This document shows, piece by piece, positions 6,848 through 14,069 of a stretch of DNA of 29,368 bases. The translations under genes and the position numbers were made by a program. The notes below the pieces were generated by a model, which did no database searches, was not told the origin of the DNA, and saw nothing but the letters and a program-made list of their open reading frames with translations. Within the stretch, counting starts at the first letter, position 1. Every line of letters begins with the position of its first letter. The DNA is from an uncultured Faecalibacterium sp. (lineage in GTDB: Bacteria > Bacillota > Clostridia > Oscillospirales > Ruminococcaceae): positions 1 to 29,368 of the forward strand of contig CAKTCK010000025.1 in NCBI GenBank assembly GCA_934539245.1. The letters are read 5' to 3'.

Positions 6848-8440
6848 TCAGTGCAGGGCGGCAAACCGGGCTGCGCCGCGGGTGCACAGCCAGCGGTGCA
6901 GCAACAAGTCCAGCCCCAGCAGCACTGCCAGACAAACAGCCTGCGCTGCCAGCGGCGGCACGGCGTAGTCCAGTAAGGTCAGGGGCAAAAACAGCACCCC
7001 GCCCGCCAGCAGCCACCCGCCGAACATCGCCAGCATACTGGCAGCGCTCCGCTTGACCACGGCGGCTTCGCTGACCCAATGGAGATTGGGTAGGCACAGT
7101 CCCAAGACAAGCCCAAACTGCGCCGTCAGCCACACAAAGGCTGCCAGCACCGCCAGCACCGGCAAGCCCTGCCCTGCCGGAATGCGCAGCGCTGCCATGG
7201 CGCACCCGGCACACAGCCACGCCGCAGGCAGCGTGAGCAGCAATTGCAGCTCTGCCTTTGCCCGCAGCACCTGCTGCGGGGTCACCGGCAGGCTTTGCAG
7301 CAGCCAGAGAGTGCCGCCCTCCAGCGATACCGAGGGCGCTGTGATAAAATTCATGGCGGCTGCGGTACACACCATGCCGCACACCAGCATGGGCAGGCTC
7401 TCGGGCGGGTAAGCTGCGGTAAAAGCGCGCAGGGCAGCGGCTTTCCACAGCGCTGCCACGCCCAGCACCGGCAGCAGCAGACTGCTCAGTGCACAGTTGA
7501 GCAGCCACATGGGGCAAGCGCCCAGATGCAGCAGTTCCCGCCGCAGCAATGCCCGGCGCGGGGGCTGCTTTTTTTGTGTCTTTGCGCGGTATTCCGCTTT
7601 GGCTCTGCCCGGCTCAAGGGTCAGCAGCCGCAGATAGGGTTTTGCCAGCACCTTGCCGCAAAGCACCATACAGGCCGCAGCCAGCGCAAGTAATAGCAGC
7701 AGTGCCGGGAGCTTGCCCACTGCGGCCATGCCCAGCAGTCGCAGCGGTGCGGCGGCACGGCTGGCAGCAGCGCCCGCCTGTACGGCATCCAGCGCAAGGG
7801 CGTCCACTGCGTTGCCAACCCATTGGAAAACTGCATAATAGACCGCCAGAAACAGCAGCGTGCCAACCACCGTGACAAGGCTTTTGTGCCGAGCACGGCG
7901 GTTGAGCAGCGCCACCGCCCAGCCCAGCAGAACGGCCAGCACCATGGAGACCCCCGCCAGCGCCAGTGCCACCGGCAGCGCCGCCAGCAGGGCTCCACCG
8001 GGGCGGGGTGCCGCCAGTGCATAGCAGACCACTGCGGGCACCCACGCCAGCAGCAGATAAATCAGCCCGGTCAGGTACACCCCGCCGCAGCGCACCGCAA
8101 AAATAGCGCCCGGCGGGATGGGCAGCGCCAGCAGCTGCTGGTTATCCCGGCAGCGGAACAAATGCCCATAGCTGGTAAAAGCACTGGCCAATACGCTGAC
8201 CGTCAGCGCTGAAAGCTCCATCAATACAAAATAGAGCCAGTCCAGCCCCTGCGGCACCAGTGTTACCGCCAGCGGCAGCGCCATTGAGCTAAAGCTGAGC
8301 ATGACCAGCAGCATCAGCACCGCAAACAGCAGTGCGTAGCCAAGAGCTTCTACCCGGGAGCGCCGCTTGCCCGTCTTGCTGCTGCGCGCAAAGGCCGCAC
8401 CCAGCTCCAGAAGCTGTTTTTTGAGCAATGCACGGATCAT
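6848..8440 (-). CDS. ABC-2-type transporter permease
   Basis: A 530-aa integral membrane protein with many hydrophobic segments, for example around residues 34-62, 70-92, 115-145, 150-172 and 180-200, and several more to the C-terminus. It is probably the membrane subunit of the ABC exporter whose ATPase gene lies just upstream; the two overlap by 4 nt (ATGA at 8440-8437). The cytoplasmic N-terminus is basic (MIRALLKKQLLELG). The substrate cannot be read from the sequence; two-gene exporters of this build move peptides, antimicrobials or lipids in other Firmicutes. It converges on cutC and shares the 6744-6779 terminator. Confidence 0.85.
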   Translation of the reverse strand: MIRALLKKQLLELGAAFARSSKTGKRRSRVEALGYALLFAVLMLLVMLSFSSMALPLAVTLVPQGLDWLYFVLMELSALTVSVLASAFTSYGHLFRCRDNQQLLALPIPPGAIFAVRCGGVYLTGLIYLLLAWVPAVVCYALAAPRPGGALLAALPVALALAGVSMVLAVLLGWAVALLNRRARHKSLVTVVGTLLFLAVYYAVFQWVGNAVDALALDAVQAGAAASRAAAPLRLLGMAAVGKLPALLLLLALAAACMVLCGKVLAKPYLRLLTLEPGRAKAEYRAKTQKKQPPRRALLRRELLHLGACPMWLLNCALSSLLLPVLGVAALWKAAALRAFTAAYPPESLPMLVCGMVCTAAAMNFITAPSVSLEGGTLWLLQSLPVTPQQVLRAKAELQLLLTLPAAWLCAGCAMAALRIPAGQGLPVLAVLAAFVWLTAQFGLVLGLCLPNLHWVSEAAVVKRSAASMLAMFGGWLLAGGVLFLPLTLLDYAVPPLAAQAVCLAVLLGLDLLLHRWLCTRGAARFAALH

Positions 8441-9156
8441 AATGCTTCCCCCGTATCCTCCAGCTCCAGAAAGACCTCTTCCAGTGTGTCGTCGCCGCGC
8501 ACCTGCTCCATGGCACCCTCACGCACCAGCTGGCCTTTGCGCAGAATGGCTACCCGGTCACAGAGCTTTTCGGCCACTTCCAGCACATGGGTGGAGAAAA
8601 AGATGGCACCGCCCTGCGCACAAAAGGCCTTCATCTGGGTCTTGAGCTGATGGGAAGCCAGCGGGTCCAGCCCGACAAAGGGCTCGTCCATTAAAATCAG
8701 CTTCGGCTCGTGCAGCAGCGCCGCAATAATGGCAAGCTTCTGCTTCATGCCGTGGGAGTATGCCCCGATGGACTGCGCAAGGTCCTGCGTCAGGCCAAAG
8801 GCATCGCCATACTGCCGGATGCGCTGCGCCCGCTGTGCGGCGCTTACGCCAAAAATGTCTGCGATAAAATCAAGGTACTGGATGCCGGTCATATAATCGT
8901 AAAGCTGCGGGTCGTCCGGCAGGTAGGCCAAGCGGCGCTTGCATTCCAGCGGGTCTTCCCGCACGGAAATGCCGTCCACATAAATTTCGCCTGCATCAAA
9001 CTGCTGGATGCCGCAGCAGCATTTTAAAGTAGTGGTCTTTCCCGCGCCGTTGTGGCCGATAAAGGCGCACAACTCCCCCGGGCGAATGTGCAGGCAAAGG
9101 TCCTGCACGGCGGGCTTGCCGCCATAGGTTTTGGTCAGATGCTCTATTTTTAACAT
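8437..9156 (-). CDS. ABC transporter ATP-binding protein
   Basis: A 239-aa cytoplasmic ATPase that would energise the downstream permease. Walker A is GHNGAGKTT (residues 34-42), the signature is a divergent SHGMKQK (134-140), and Walker B is LILMDEP with D157/E158. The SHGMKQK form is typical of CcmA/YtrB-like exporter ATPases. The frame opens earlier (9222), but the ATG at 9156 is preferred. It has an AAGGAGG Shine-Dalgarno at 6-7 nt, and MLKIEHLTKTYGG is the standard family N-terminus. Confidence 0.9.
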   Translation of the reverse strand: MLKIEHLTKTYGGKPAVQDLCLHIRPGELCAFIGHNGAGKTTTLKCCCGIQQFDAGEIYVDGISVREDPLECKRRLAYLPDDPQLYDYMTGIQYLDFIADIFGVSAAQRAQRIRQYGDAFGLTQDLAQSIGAYSHGMKQKLAIIAALLHEPKLILMDEPFVGLDPLASHQLKTQMKAFCAQGGAIFFSTHVLEVAEKLCDRVAILRKGQLVREGAMEQVRGDDTLEEVFLELEDTGEAL

Positions 9157-9187
9157 GGGCTGCCTCCTTGCTTTCAGGTTTGAGCCA

Positions 9188-9218
9188 AGTATACACCTTC
9201 CGGCGGGGGGAAGGTCAA
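9188..9218 (-). promoter_or_regulatory. Candidate promoter of the ABC exporter operon
   Basis: On the minus strand, TTGACC (complement of 9213-9218) is followed by TATACT (complement of 9188-9193) after 19 bp. The spacer is longer than ideal. It lies 32 nt upstream of the ATPase start, back to back with the cobalamin promoter. Confidence 0.4.
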
Positions 9219-9236
9219 GCATTTCTCTGTTTTTTC

Positions 9237-9265
9237 TTGCGTTTTGTATGGGGCTGTGCTATACT
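9237..9265 (+). promoter_or_regulatory. Promoter of the cobalamin locus
   Basis: TTGCGT (9237-9242), a 17-bp spacer, then TATACT (9260-9265) preceded by TGC, giving an extended -10. Transcription would start near 9272, about 15-20 nt before the riboswitch aptamer. Confidence 0.65.
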
Positions 9266-9287
9266 TTTTGTCGAACTGAACAGAAAA

Positions 9288-9490
9288 CAGCAGGTGCGTT
9301 CCGTCACTTTGCCCCACCGGGCGGCGGCAGGAACGTTAAAAGGGAAGCGGGTGCAAATCCCGCACGATCTCGTCACTGTGATAAGGGAGTCCACTGTCAG
9401 GGTGCTTTTGCACCGGTCACTGAGCCATCCGGCTTGGGAAGGCGGCAGCGGGCGTTGAGCTTTCAGTCAGGAAACCTGCCCGCTGTTGGT
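9288..9490 (+). ncRNA. Cobalamin riboswitch (AdoCbl class)
   Basis: The conserved order of cobalamin-aptamer elements is present. AAAAGGGAAGCGGGTGCAAA (9339-9358) leads into ATCCCGCA, then a CACTGTGATAAGGGAGTC segment and a GTCACTGAGCC segment (9416-9426). GGGAAGGC follows (9436-9443), then the B12 box AGTCAGGAAACCTGCC (9465-9480), one of the most conserved parts of the family. It should sense intracellular adenosylcobalamin and switch off the downstream genes. Ends are approximate. Confidence 0.93.
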
Positions 9491-9550
9491 ACCGGGGCTT
9501 TGTCGCCCCAGATCACGAGGAATTGGTTGTACCAAAAAGCCTGTAGGATA

Positions 9551-9599
9551 CGGGGTCTTTTTGCTTTGCCATTTCGCAAGCAGAAGACTCCGTTTTTTT
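9551..9599 (+). terminator. Riboswitch expression-platform terminator
   Basis: CGGGGTCTT (9551-9559) pairs with AAGACTCCG (9584-9592), nine pairs with one G-T. An inner TTGC/GCAA helix (9561-9564 with 9576-9579) extends it, and seven T follow (9593-9599). It sits between the B12 box and the cbiK start, where a transcriptional OFF structure is expected. An upstream GCCCC (about 9505-9509) could pair with the GGGG of the 5' arm and act as anti-terminator. That pairing is inferred. Confidence 0.75.
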
Positions 9600-9667
9600 G
9601 CAGGTTCTCTTTCCTGTACCCTTCTGTTCGGCGTCGTATTTTACCCACATCAGGAAAGGAAAACAAG

Positions 9668-10903
9668 ATGAAAAAACGCAACATCCGCAAAACGGCGGCC
9701 GCTCTGACCGCTCTGGCTCTGTGCGCCGGTGTACTGACCGGCTGCGGCGGGGCTGCCTCCGGCACGGCTTCCTCTGCTGCTGCCAGCTCTGCCGCCAGCA
9801 GCGAGGCTTCCAGCGCAGACGCTGACGCGCTGGCCGCACAGAACGTGGCAGATTTGATCGATGCCATCTATGTGCAGCAGCGCACCGATGACACCGATGC
9901 CCAGTGCGAAGCCGCAAAGGCTGCTTGGGACGCTTTGACCGATGCCCAGAAGGAGCTGGTGGAGGGCGAGAACGCCGACCCCGACTACTTTGGTCGCGAC
10001 ACCGGCGATGCTTCCAAGGACGATGCCCGCAACGCTGACGAGATCGGTGAGAACGAGCTGCTGGTGGTGTCCTTCGGCACCTCCTTCAACGACAGCCGCG
10101 CTACCGACATCAAGGGCATCGAGGACGCTTTGCAGGCTGCTTACCCCGATTGGAGCGTGCGCCGCGCCTTTACCGCACAGATCATCATCAACCATGTGCA
10201 GGCACGCGATGGCGAGAAGATCGACAATATGCAGCAGGCGCTGGACCGCGCTGTGGCAAACGGTGTGAAGAACCTGATCGTGCAGCCTACCCATCTGATG
10301 CACGGTGCAGAGTATGACGAGATGAACGAGATGCTGGACCAGTACAGCGACAAGTTTGAGAGTGTCGCTGTAGCTGAACCCCTGCTGGGCGAGGTCGGCG
10401 CAGACGCCACCGTCATCAATGAAGACAAGGAAGCTGTTGCCAAGGCCGTTACCGCTGCCGCTGTGAAGGAAGCCGGTTACGACAGCGCCGCCGCTGCCGC
10501 TGCCGATAAGACCGCTTTCGTCTTTATGGGTCACGGTACTTCCCACACTGCCAAGGTGAGCTACAGCCAGATGCAGACCACCATGCAGACCTTAGGCTAC
10601 GACAACGTGTTCATTGGCACGGTGGAGGGCGAGCCTGAGGACACCTCCTGCGAGGCTGTCATTGAGGCTGTAAAGGCTGCCGGTTACACCAAAGTCATCC
10701 TGCGCCCGCTGATGGTGGTGGCAGGCGACCACGCCAACAACGATATGGCCGGTGAGGACGCTGACAGCTGGCTGAGCCAGTTTACCGCAGCAGGCTGCTT
10801 TGAGAATGTGGACTGCCAGATCTCCGGTCTGGGCCGCATTGCGGATATCCAGCAGCTGTACATCGCACATACCAAGGCCGCTATGGATCTTCTGAACGGC
10901 TAA
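9668..10903 (+). CDS. cbiK: Exported lipoprotein sirohydrochlorin cobaltochelatase, CbiK type
   Basis: A 411-aa protein whose C-terminal domain (about 105-411) is a class II chelatase of the CbiK family, which inserts Co2+ into sirohydrochlorin. Family landmarks are LLVVSFGTSFNDSR, the metal-site FMGHGTSH (H289, H293), TVEGEP (E320) and VVAGDHANNDM (H355). Unlike cytoplasmic CbiK (about 260 aa), it starts with a signal peptide and lipobox LTGC (Cys26). An Ala/Ser linker and a short helical module containing ALTDAQKELVE follow. It should therefore be anchored outside the membrane; the periplasmic CbiK of Desulfovibrio is a known precedent for export. The start at 9668 follows AGGAAAGGA by 7 nt; an upstream in-frame ATG at 9131 would run through the riboswitch and is rejected. 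It may alternatively bind or scavenge metal or heme. Confidence 0.9.
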   Translation: MKKRNIRKTAAALTALALCAGVLTGCGGAASGTASSAAASSAASSEASSADADALAAQNVADLIDAIYVQQRTDDTDAQCEAAKAAWDALTDAQKELVEGENADPDYFGRDTGDASKDDARNADEIGENELLVVSFGTSFNDSRATDIKGIEDALQAAYPDWSVRRAFTAQIIINHVQARDGEKIDNMQQALDRAVANGVKNLIVQPTHLMHGAEYDEMNEMLDQYSDKFESVAVAEPLLGEVGADATVINEDKEAVAKAVTAAAVKEAGYDSAAAAAADKTAFVFMGHGTSHTAKVSYSQMQTTMQTLGYDNVFIGTVEGEPEDTSCEAVIEAVKAAGYTKVILRPLMVVAGDHANNDMAGEDADSWLSQFTAAGCFENVDCQISGLGRIADIQQLYIAHTKAAMDLLNG

Positions 10904-10910
10904 TGGCTTC

Positions 10911-10957
10911 AGAAGCCCTCTCCGGCGCTGCCCTGCACACGGAGAGGGCTTCTTTTA
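10911..10957 (+). terminator. Strong terminator after cbiK
   Basis: AGAAGCCCTCTCCG (10911-10924) pairs perfectly with CGGAGAGGGCTTCT (10940-10953), followed by TTTTA. Without read-through or a second promoter it would separate cbiK from the rest of the locus. Confidence 0.9.
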
Positions 10958-11004
10958 TGGGCGCATTCCCCGCACGAGGAGAAAGCACCCCCTACCCCGG
11001 CAGC

Positions 11005-11033
11005 TTAGACGCCGGGCAAAAATTTAGGATACT
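11005..11033 (+). promoter_or_regulatory. Weak candidate promoter for the lipoprotein-transport genes
   Basis: TTAGAC (11005-11010), 17 bp, GATACT (11028-11033). Both boxes are poor matches, and the leader would be only about 8 nt. It is proposed because a strong terminator lies just upstream. Confidence 0.25.
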
Positions 11034-11047
11034 GAGGTATTTATTTT

Positions 11048-11893
11048 ATGCGTTGCAAACAGTTTATCATCGTTTCTCTGGCCGGTGTGGTGCTGGCTGT
11101 TTCTCTGGCAGGCTGCGGCGGGACTGCCCCTGCCTCCTCCGCTGCGGCAAGCTCTGAGGCTGCTTCCTCCGTAGTAGCTTCCTCTGCCGCTGCTGAAGCC
11201 GCTCTGCCGGACGGCGTATACACCGCCGACTTTGAGACCGACAGCAGCATGTTCCACACCAGCGAAGCCTGCAACGGCAAGGGCACCCTGACCGTGGAAA
11301 ACGGCGTGATGACCTTCCACGTCAGTCTGGCCTCCAAAAAGATCGTGAACCTCTACCCCGGCCTTGCAGCCGACGCCGAGGCCAACAAGACCGCATGGCT
11401 CATCCCCACTGTGGACACCGTTACCTATGCAGACGGCACCACCGAGGAGGTGTACGGTTACGATATTCCGGTGGAAGCACTGGACACCGACTTCCAGCTG
11501 GCTTTGCTGGGCACCAAGGGCAAGTGGTACGACCATACCGTCAGCGTGCGCAACGCTGAGCCTAAGACCGAACAGGCCGCTGAGACCCCCGCAGACGGTG
11601 CATACATCGCTGCCGTGGTGCTGGAGGGCGGCTCTGGCCGCGCCACCGTGGAAAGCCCCGCTGCCCTGACTGTGGCAGAGGGCAAGATGACCGCCACCAT
11701 CGTGTGGAGCAGCCCCAACTATGATTACATGGTCGTGGACGGCGAAAAGTATCTGCCCACCAATACCGAAGGCAACTCCACCTTTGAAATTCCCGTAGCC
11801 GCTCTGGGCACCCCGCTGGCTGTTACCGCTGACACTGTTGCTATGAGCAAGCCCCACGAGATCGAATACACCCTGACCTTTACCTTGGAGTAA
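11048..11893 (+). CDS. Two-domain NEAT-like surface lipoprotein, putative tetrapyrrole/corrinoid binder
   Basis: A 281-aa predicted lipoprotein with signal peptide and lipobox LAGC (Cys23), then a 30-residue Ala/Ser linker. Two related beta-rich domains follow at about 53-167 and 182-281. Both begin with DGxYxA and share 'GxxTVE..., xGxMTxxxxxxS...', then a polar 'T(N)TExxxxxxIPVxAL' tail and a final T-V-S/T-F-T strand. Domain 2 carries SSPNYDYM (221-228), reminiscent of the Tyr-containing strand in NEAT-like iron/heme-binding domains. I assign only a probable ligand-binding role. Its position between cbiK and a BtuF-like protein, downstream of a cobalamin riboswitch, suggests a corrinoid, porphyrin or metal ligand. 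Spacing to btuF is 6 nt. Confidence 0.6.
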   Translation: MRCKQFIIVSLAGVVLAVSLAGCGGTAPASSAAASSEAASSVVASSAAAEAALPDGVYTADFETDSSMFHTSEACNGKGTLTVENGVMTFHVSLASKKIVNLYPGLAADAEANKTAWLIPTVDTVTYADGTTEEVYGYDIPVEALDTDFQLALLGTKGKWYDHTVSVRNAEPKTEQAAETPADGAYIAAVVLEGGSGRATVESPAALTVAEGKMTATIVWSSPNYDYMVVDGEKYLPTNTEGNSTFEIPVAALGTPLAVTADTVAMSKPHEIEYTLTFTLE

Positions 11894-11899
11894 CCTTCC

Positions 11900-13042
11900 A
11901 TGAAGCTGACCCGCGCACAATTTTTAAAGGCTCTGCCCGCCGCCGCGCTGGTGCTTGCAGGCTGCACCGCCGCGCCCACCGCACCCGCCGATACGGACGA
12001 GCTGGTGTTTGACCACGCCTACCCGCTGGACTACGCCACCCAGTTTACCGCCGACTGCTATGCAGACGGCTCTACCCTGCTGACCATCCCGGACGCGCAG
12101 GCAAAGTTTCTTGTCCGGCCGGAGGGCGCTGCCACCCTGCGCACCGTACCCGAGGGCGTGACCGTTTTGCAGCAGTCGGTGCAGAACATCTATCTGGTGT
12201 CCACCTCTGCCATGGACTTATTTCTCCATCTGGACGCGCTGGACAGCATTGCCCTTTCCGGCACCCGTGCCGAGGGCTGGTATCTGGACGAGGCAAAGCA
12301 GGCCATGCAGGCCGGGCGCATTGCCTACGCGGGCAAGTACAGCGCCCCGGACTACGAGCGCATCCTGACCGCAGAATGCGGCCTTGCGGTGGAAAACACC
12401 ATGATCTACCACACCCCGGAGGTGAAGGAACAGCTGGAACGGTTCGGCATTCCGGTGCTGGTGGAGCGTTCCAGCTACGAGAGCAGCCCGCTGGCGCGGA
12501 TGGAATGGATCAAGCTGTACGGCATTTTGCTGGGCAAAGAAGCCCTTGCCGAGGAGGTGTTCGCCCGGCAGGCGCAGCGCATTGCACCACTGCTGGAACA
12601 GCCCTCTACCGGCAAACGTTGTGCGTTTTTCTCCATTACTTCCAGCGGCCTTGCCACGGTGCGCAAAAGTGGAGACTATGTGGCGCAGATGATCGGCATG
12701 GCCGGGGGCGAATATGTTTTTGCAGACCTTGCCGACAGCGGCAACAGCCTTTCCACTATGAATATCCCGCTGGAAGATCTTTACGCCAGGGTCAGGGACG
12801 CCGACGTGCTCATCTACAACGGCACCATCGAGGGCACTATTTCCACCAAGGAAGAGCTGCTTGCCCGCTGTGCATTACTGGCGGAGTGCAAGGCGGTACG
12901 CAGCGGGGATATCTGGTGCACGACGCCCAGCTTTTTTCAGCAGAGCATGGCGCTGGCAGATTTTATGCTGGATCTCCATGCCGTTTTTACCGGAGAGACT
13001 GACGACCCCGACACCCTGCATTTTTTGACCAAGATCACCTGA
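11900..13042 (+). CDS. btuF: BtuF/FepB-like ABC substrate-binding lipoprotein
   Basis: A 380-aa extracellular substrate-binding protein of the FecCD-associated (cluster A-II, helical backbone) type. It has a signal peptide with lipobox LAGC (Cys22). Two alpha/beta lobes are visible: the first around VTVLQQSVQNIYLVSTSAMDL and LDSIALSG, the second around KRCAFFSITSSG and MIGMAGGEYVFADL, with DADVLIYNGTIEG between conserved segments. Context of a cobalamin riboswitch and cbi genes points to a corrinoid, cobalt chelate or tetrapyrrole substrate; the same fold also carries iron siderophores and heme. GGAG in the end of the preceding gene serves as ribosome-binding site. btuC follows after 10 nt. 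Confidence 0.8.
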   Translation: MKLTRAQFLKALPAAALVLAGCTAAPTAPADTDELVFDHAYPLDYATQFTADCYADGSTLLTIPDAQAKFLVRPEGAATLRTVPEGVTVLQQSVQNIYLVSTSAMDLFLHLDALDSIALSGTRAEGWYLDEAKQAMQAGRIAYAGKYSAPDYERILTAECGLAVENTMIYHTPEVKEQLERFGIPVLVERSSYESSPLARMEWIKLYGILLGKEALAEEVFARQAQRIAPLLEQPSTGKRCAFFSITSSGLATVRKSGDYVAQMIGMAGGEYVFADLADSGNSLSTMNIPLEDLYARVRDADVLIYNGTIEGTISTKEELLARCALLAECKAVRSGDIWCTTPSFFQQSMALADFMLDLHAVFTGETDDPDTLHFLTKIT

Positions 13043-13052
13043 GGAGCCGCTT

Positions 13053-14069
13053 ATGACCAGCCGCAAACGCCTTGTTTTTTCCTATTGCTGCCTTGTCCTG
13101 CTGCTGGCGGTGCTGTTTGCCGTGAGCTTGTTCTGGGGCAGCGTTGCACTTACCCCGCAGACTGTGCTTGCCGCCCTGACCGGTCGCGGACAGGACGCGC
13201 TGAGCGTGGGCATCATCACCCAGCTGCGCCTGCCCCGCGCGGTGATGGCCGCGTTACTGGGCGCTGCGCTCTCGGCGGCGGGCTACCTGTTGCAGACCTT
13301 TTTCGCAAACCCCATTGCCGGCCCCTTTGTCATGGGCATTTCCAGCGGAGCAAAGCTGGCGGTAGCGCTGGTAATGGTGCTGTTTTTGAACTACGGCCTG
13401 CTGACCAGTTCTGCCGTGCTCATCCTTGCGGCCTTTGCGGGCGCTATGGCGGCTATGGCCTTTGTGCTGGCCGCTGCCCGCCGGGTGCAGCGCATGAGCA
13501 TCCTTGTAATCTGCGGTGTGATGATCGGTTACATCTGCTCTGCCATCACCGAGTTTGTGGTGGCCTTTGCGCAGGATAGCAGCATCGTCAACCTGCACAA
13601 CTGGTCGCAGGGCAGCTTTTCCGGCATGACGTGGGGCAACGTGCGCACGGCGGCGCTGGTGGTGCTGCCCGCGCTGGCGGCGGCTTTCTGCCTTGCAAAG
13701 CCCATGGCCGCTTACCAGATGGGCGAAGCCTACGCCCGCAGCGTGGGCATAGATGTGCGGCGTTTTTCCCGGCTTTTGGTGCTTCTTTCCAGCCTGCTTG
13801 CCGCCTGTGTTACCGCCTTTGCGGGGCCGATCTCCTTTGTAGGCATCGCCGTGCCGCACCTTGTCAAGCAGCTGCTGGGCAGCGCCCGCCCGCTGTATGT
13901 GCTGCCCGGGTGTTGCCTAGGCGGGGCAGCGTTCTGCCTGCTGTGCGACCTGATTGCCCGCAGCCTGTTTGCGCCCATGGAGCTTTCCATCAGCGCAGTC
14001 ACCGCTGTATTCGGCGCACCGGTGGTCATTGGGCTGCTGCTGCGCCGCAACCGGGAGGATGTGCGATGA
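13053..14069 (+). CDS. btuC: FecCD/BtuC-family ABC permease
   Basis: A 338-aa membrane permease with about nine to ten hydrophobic helices, the family's usual size. Conserved family segments include QLRLPRAVMAALLGAALSAA, the NPIAGPFVMGISSGA region, the NLHNWSQGSFSGMTW region, and the loop GPISFVGIAVPHLVKQLLG near residue 255 that contacts the ATPase. It imports the ligand delivered by the preceding binding protein. GAGGAG precedes the ATG. The stop overlaps the next start as ATGA, so permease and ATPase synthesis are coupled. Confidence 0.92.
   Translation: MTSRKRLVFSYCCLVLLLAVLFAVSLFWGSVALTPQTVLAALTGRGQDALSVGIITQLRLPRAVMAALLGAALSAAGYLLQTFFANPIAGPFVMGISSGAKLAVALVMVLFLNYGLLTSSAVLILAAFAGAMAAMAFVLAAARRVQRMSILVICGVMIGYICSAITEFVVAFAQDSSIVNLHNWSQGSFSGMTWGNVRTAALVVLPALAAAFCLAKPMAAYQMGEAYARSVGIDVRRFSRLLVLLSSLLAACVTAFAGPISFVGIAVPHLVKQLLGSARPLYVLPGCCLGGAAFCLLCDLIARSLFAPMELSISAVTAVFGAPVVIGLLLRRNREDVR

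Noticed and set aside
6285..7517. 410-codon minus-strand frame spanning cutC and the permease
   Set aside because: It crosses the 16-bp terminator and overlaps two well-supported genes; composition is Ala/Arg-rich without domain features.
9344..9365. tRNA-like T-arm (GCGGGTGCAAATCCCGC)
   Set aside because: It resembles a T-stem-loop but has no acceptor, D or anticodon arm; it is a conserved stem-loop of the cobalamin riboswitch.
9131..9667. N-terminal extension of cbiK from an upstream in-frame ATG
   Set aside because: It would translate through the riboswitch and its terminator; the ATG at 9668 has a good ribosome-binding site and begins a textbook lipoprotein signal peptide.
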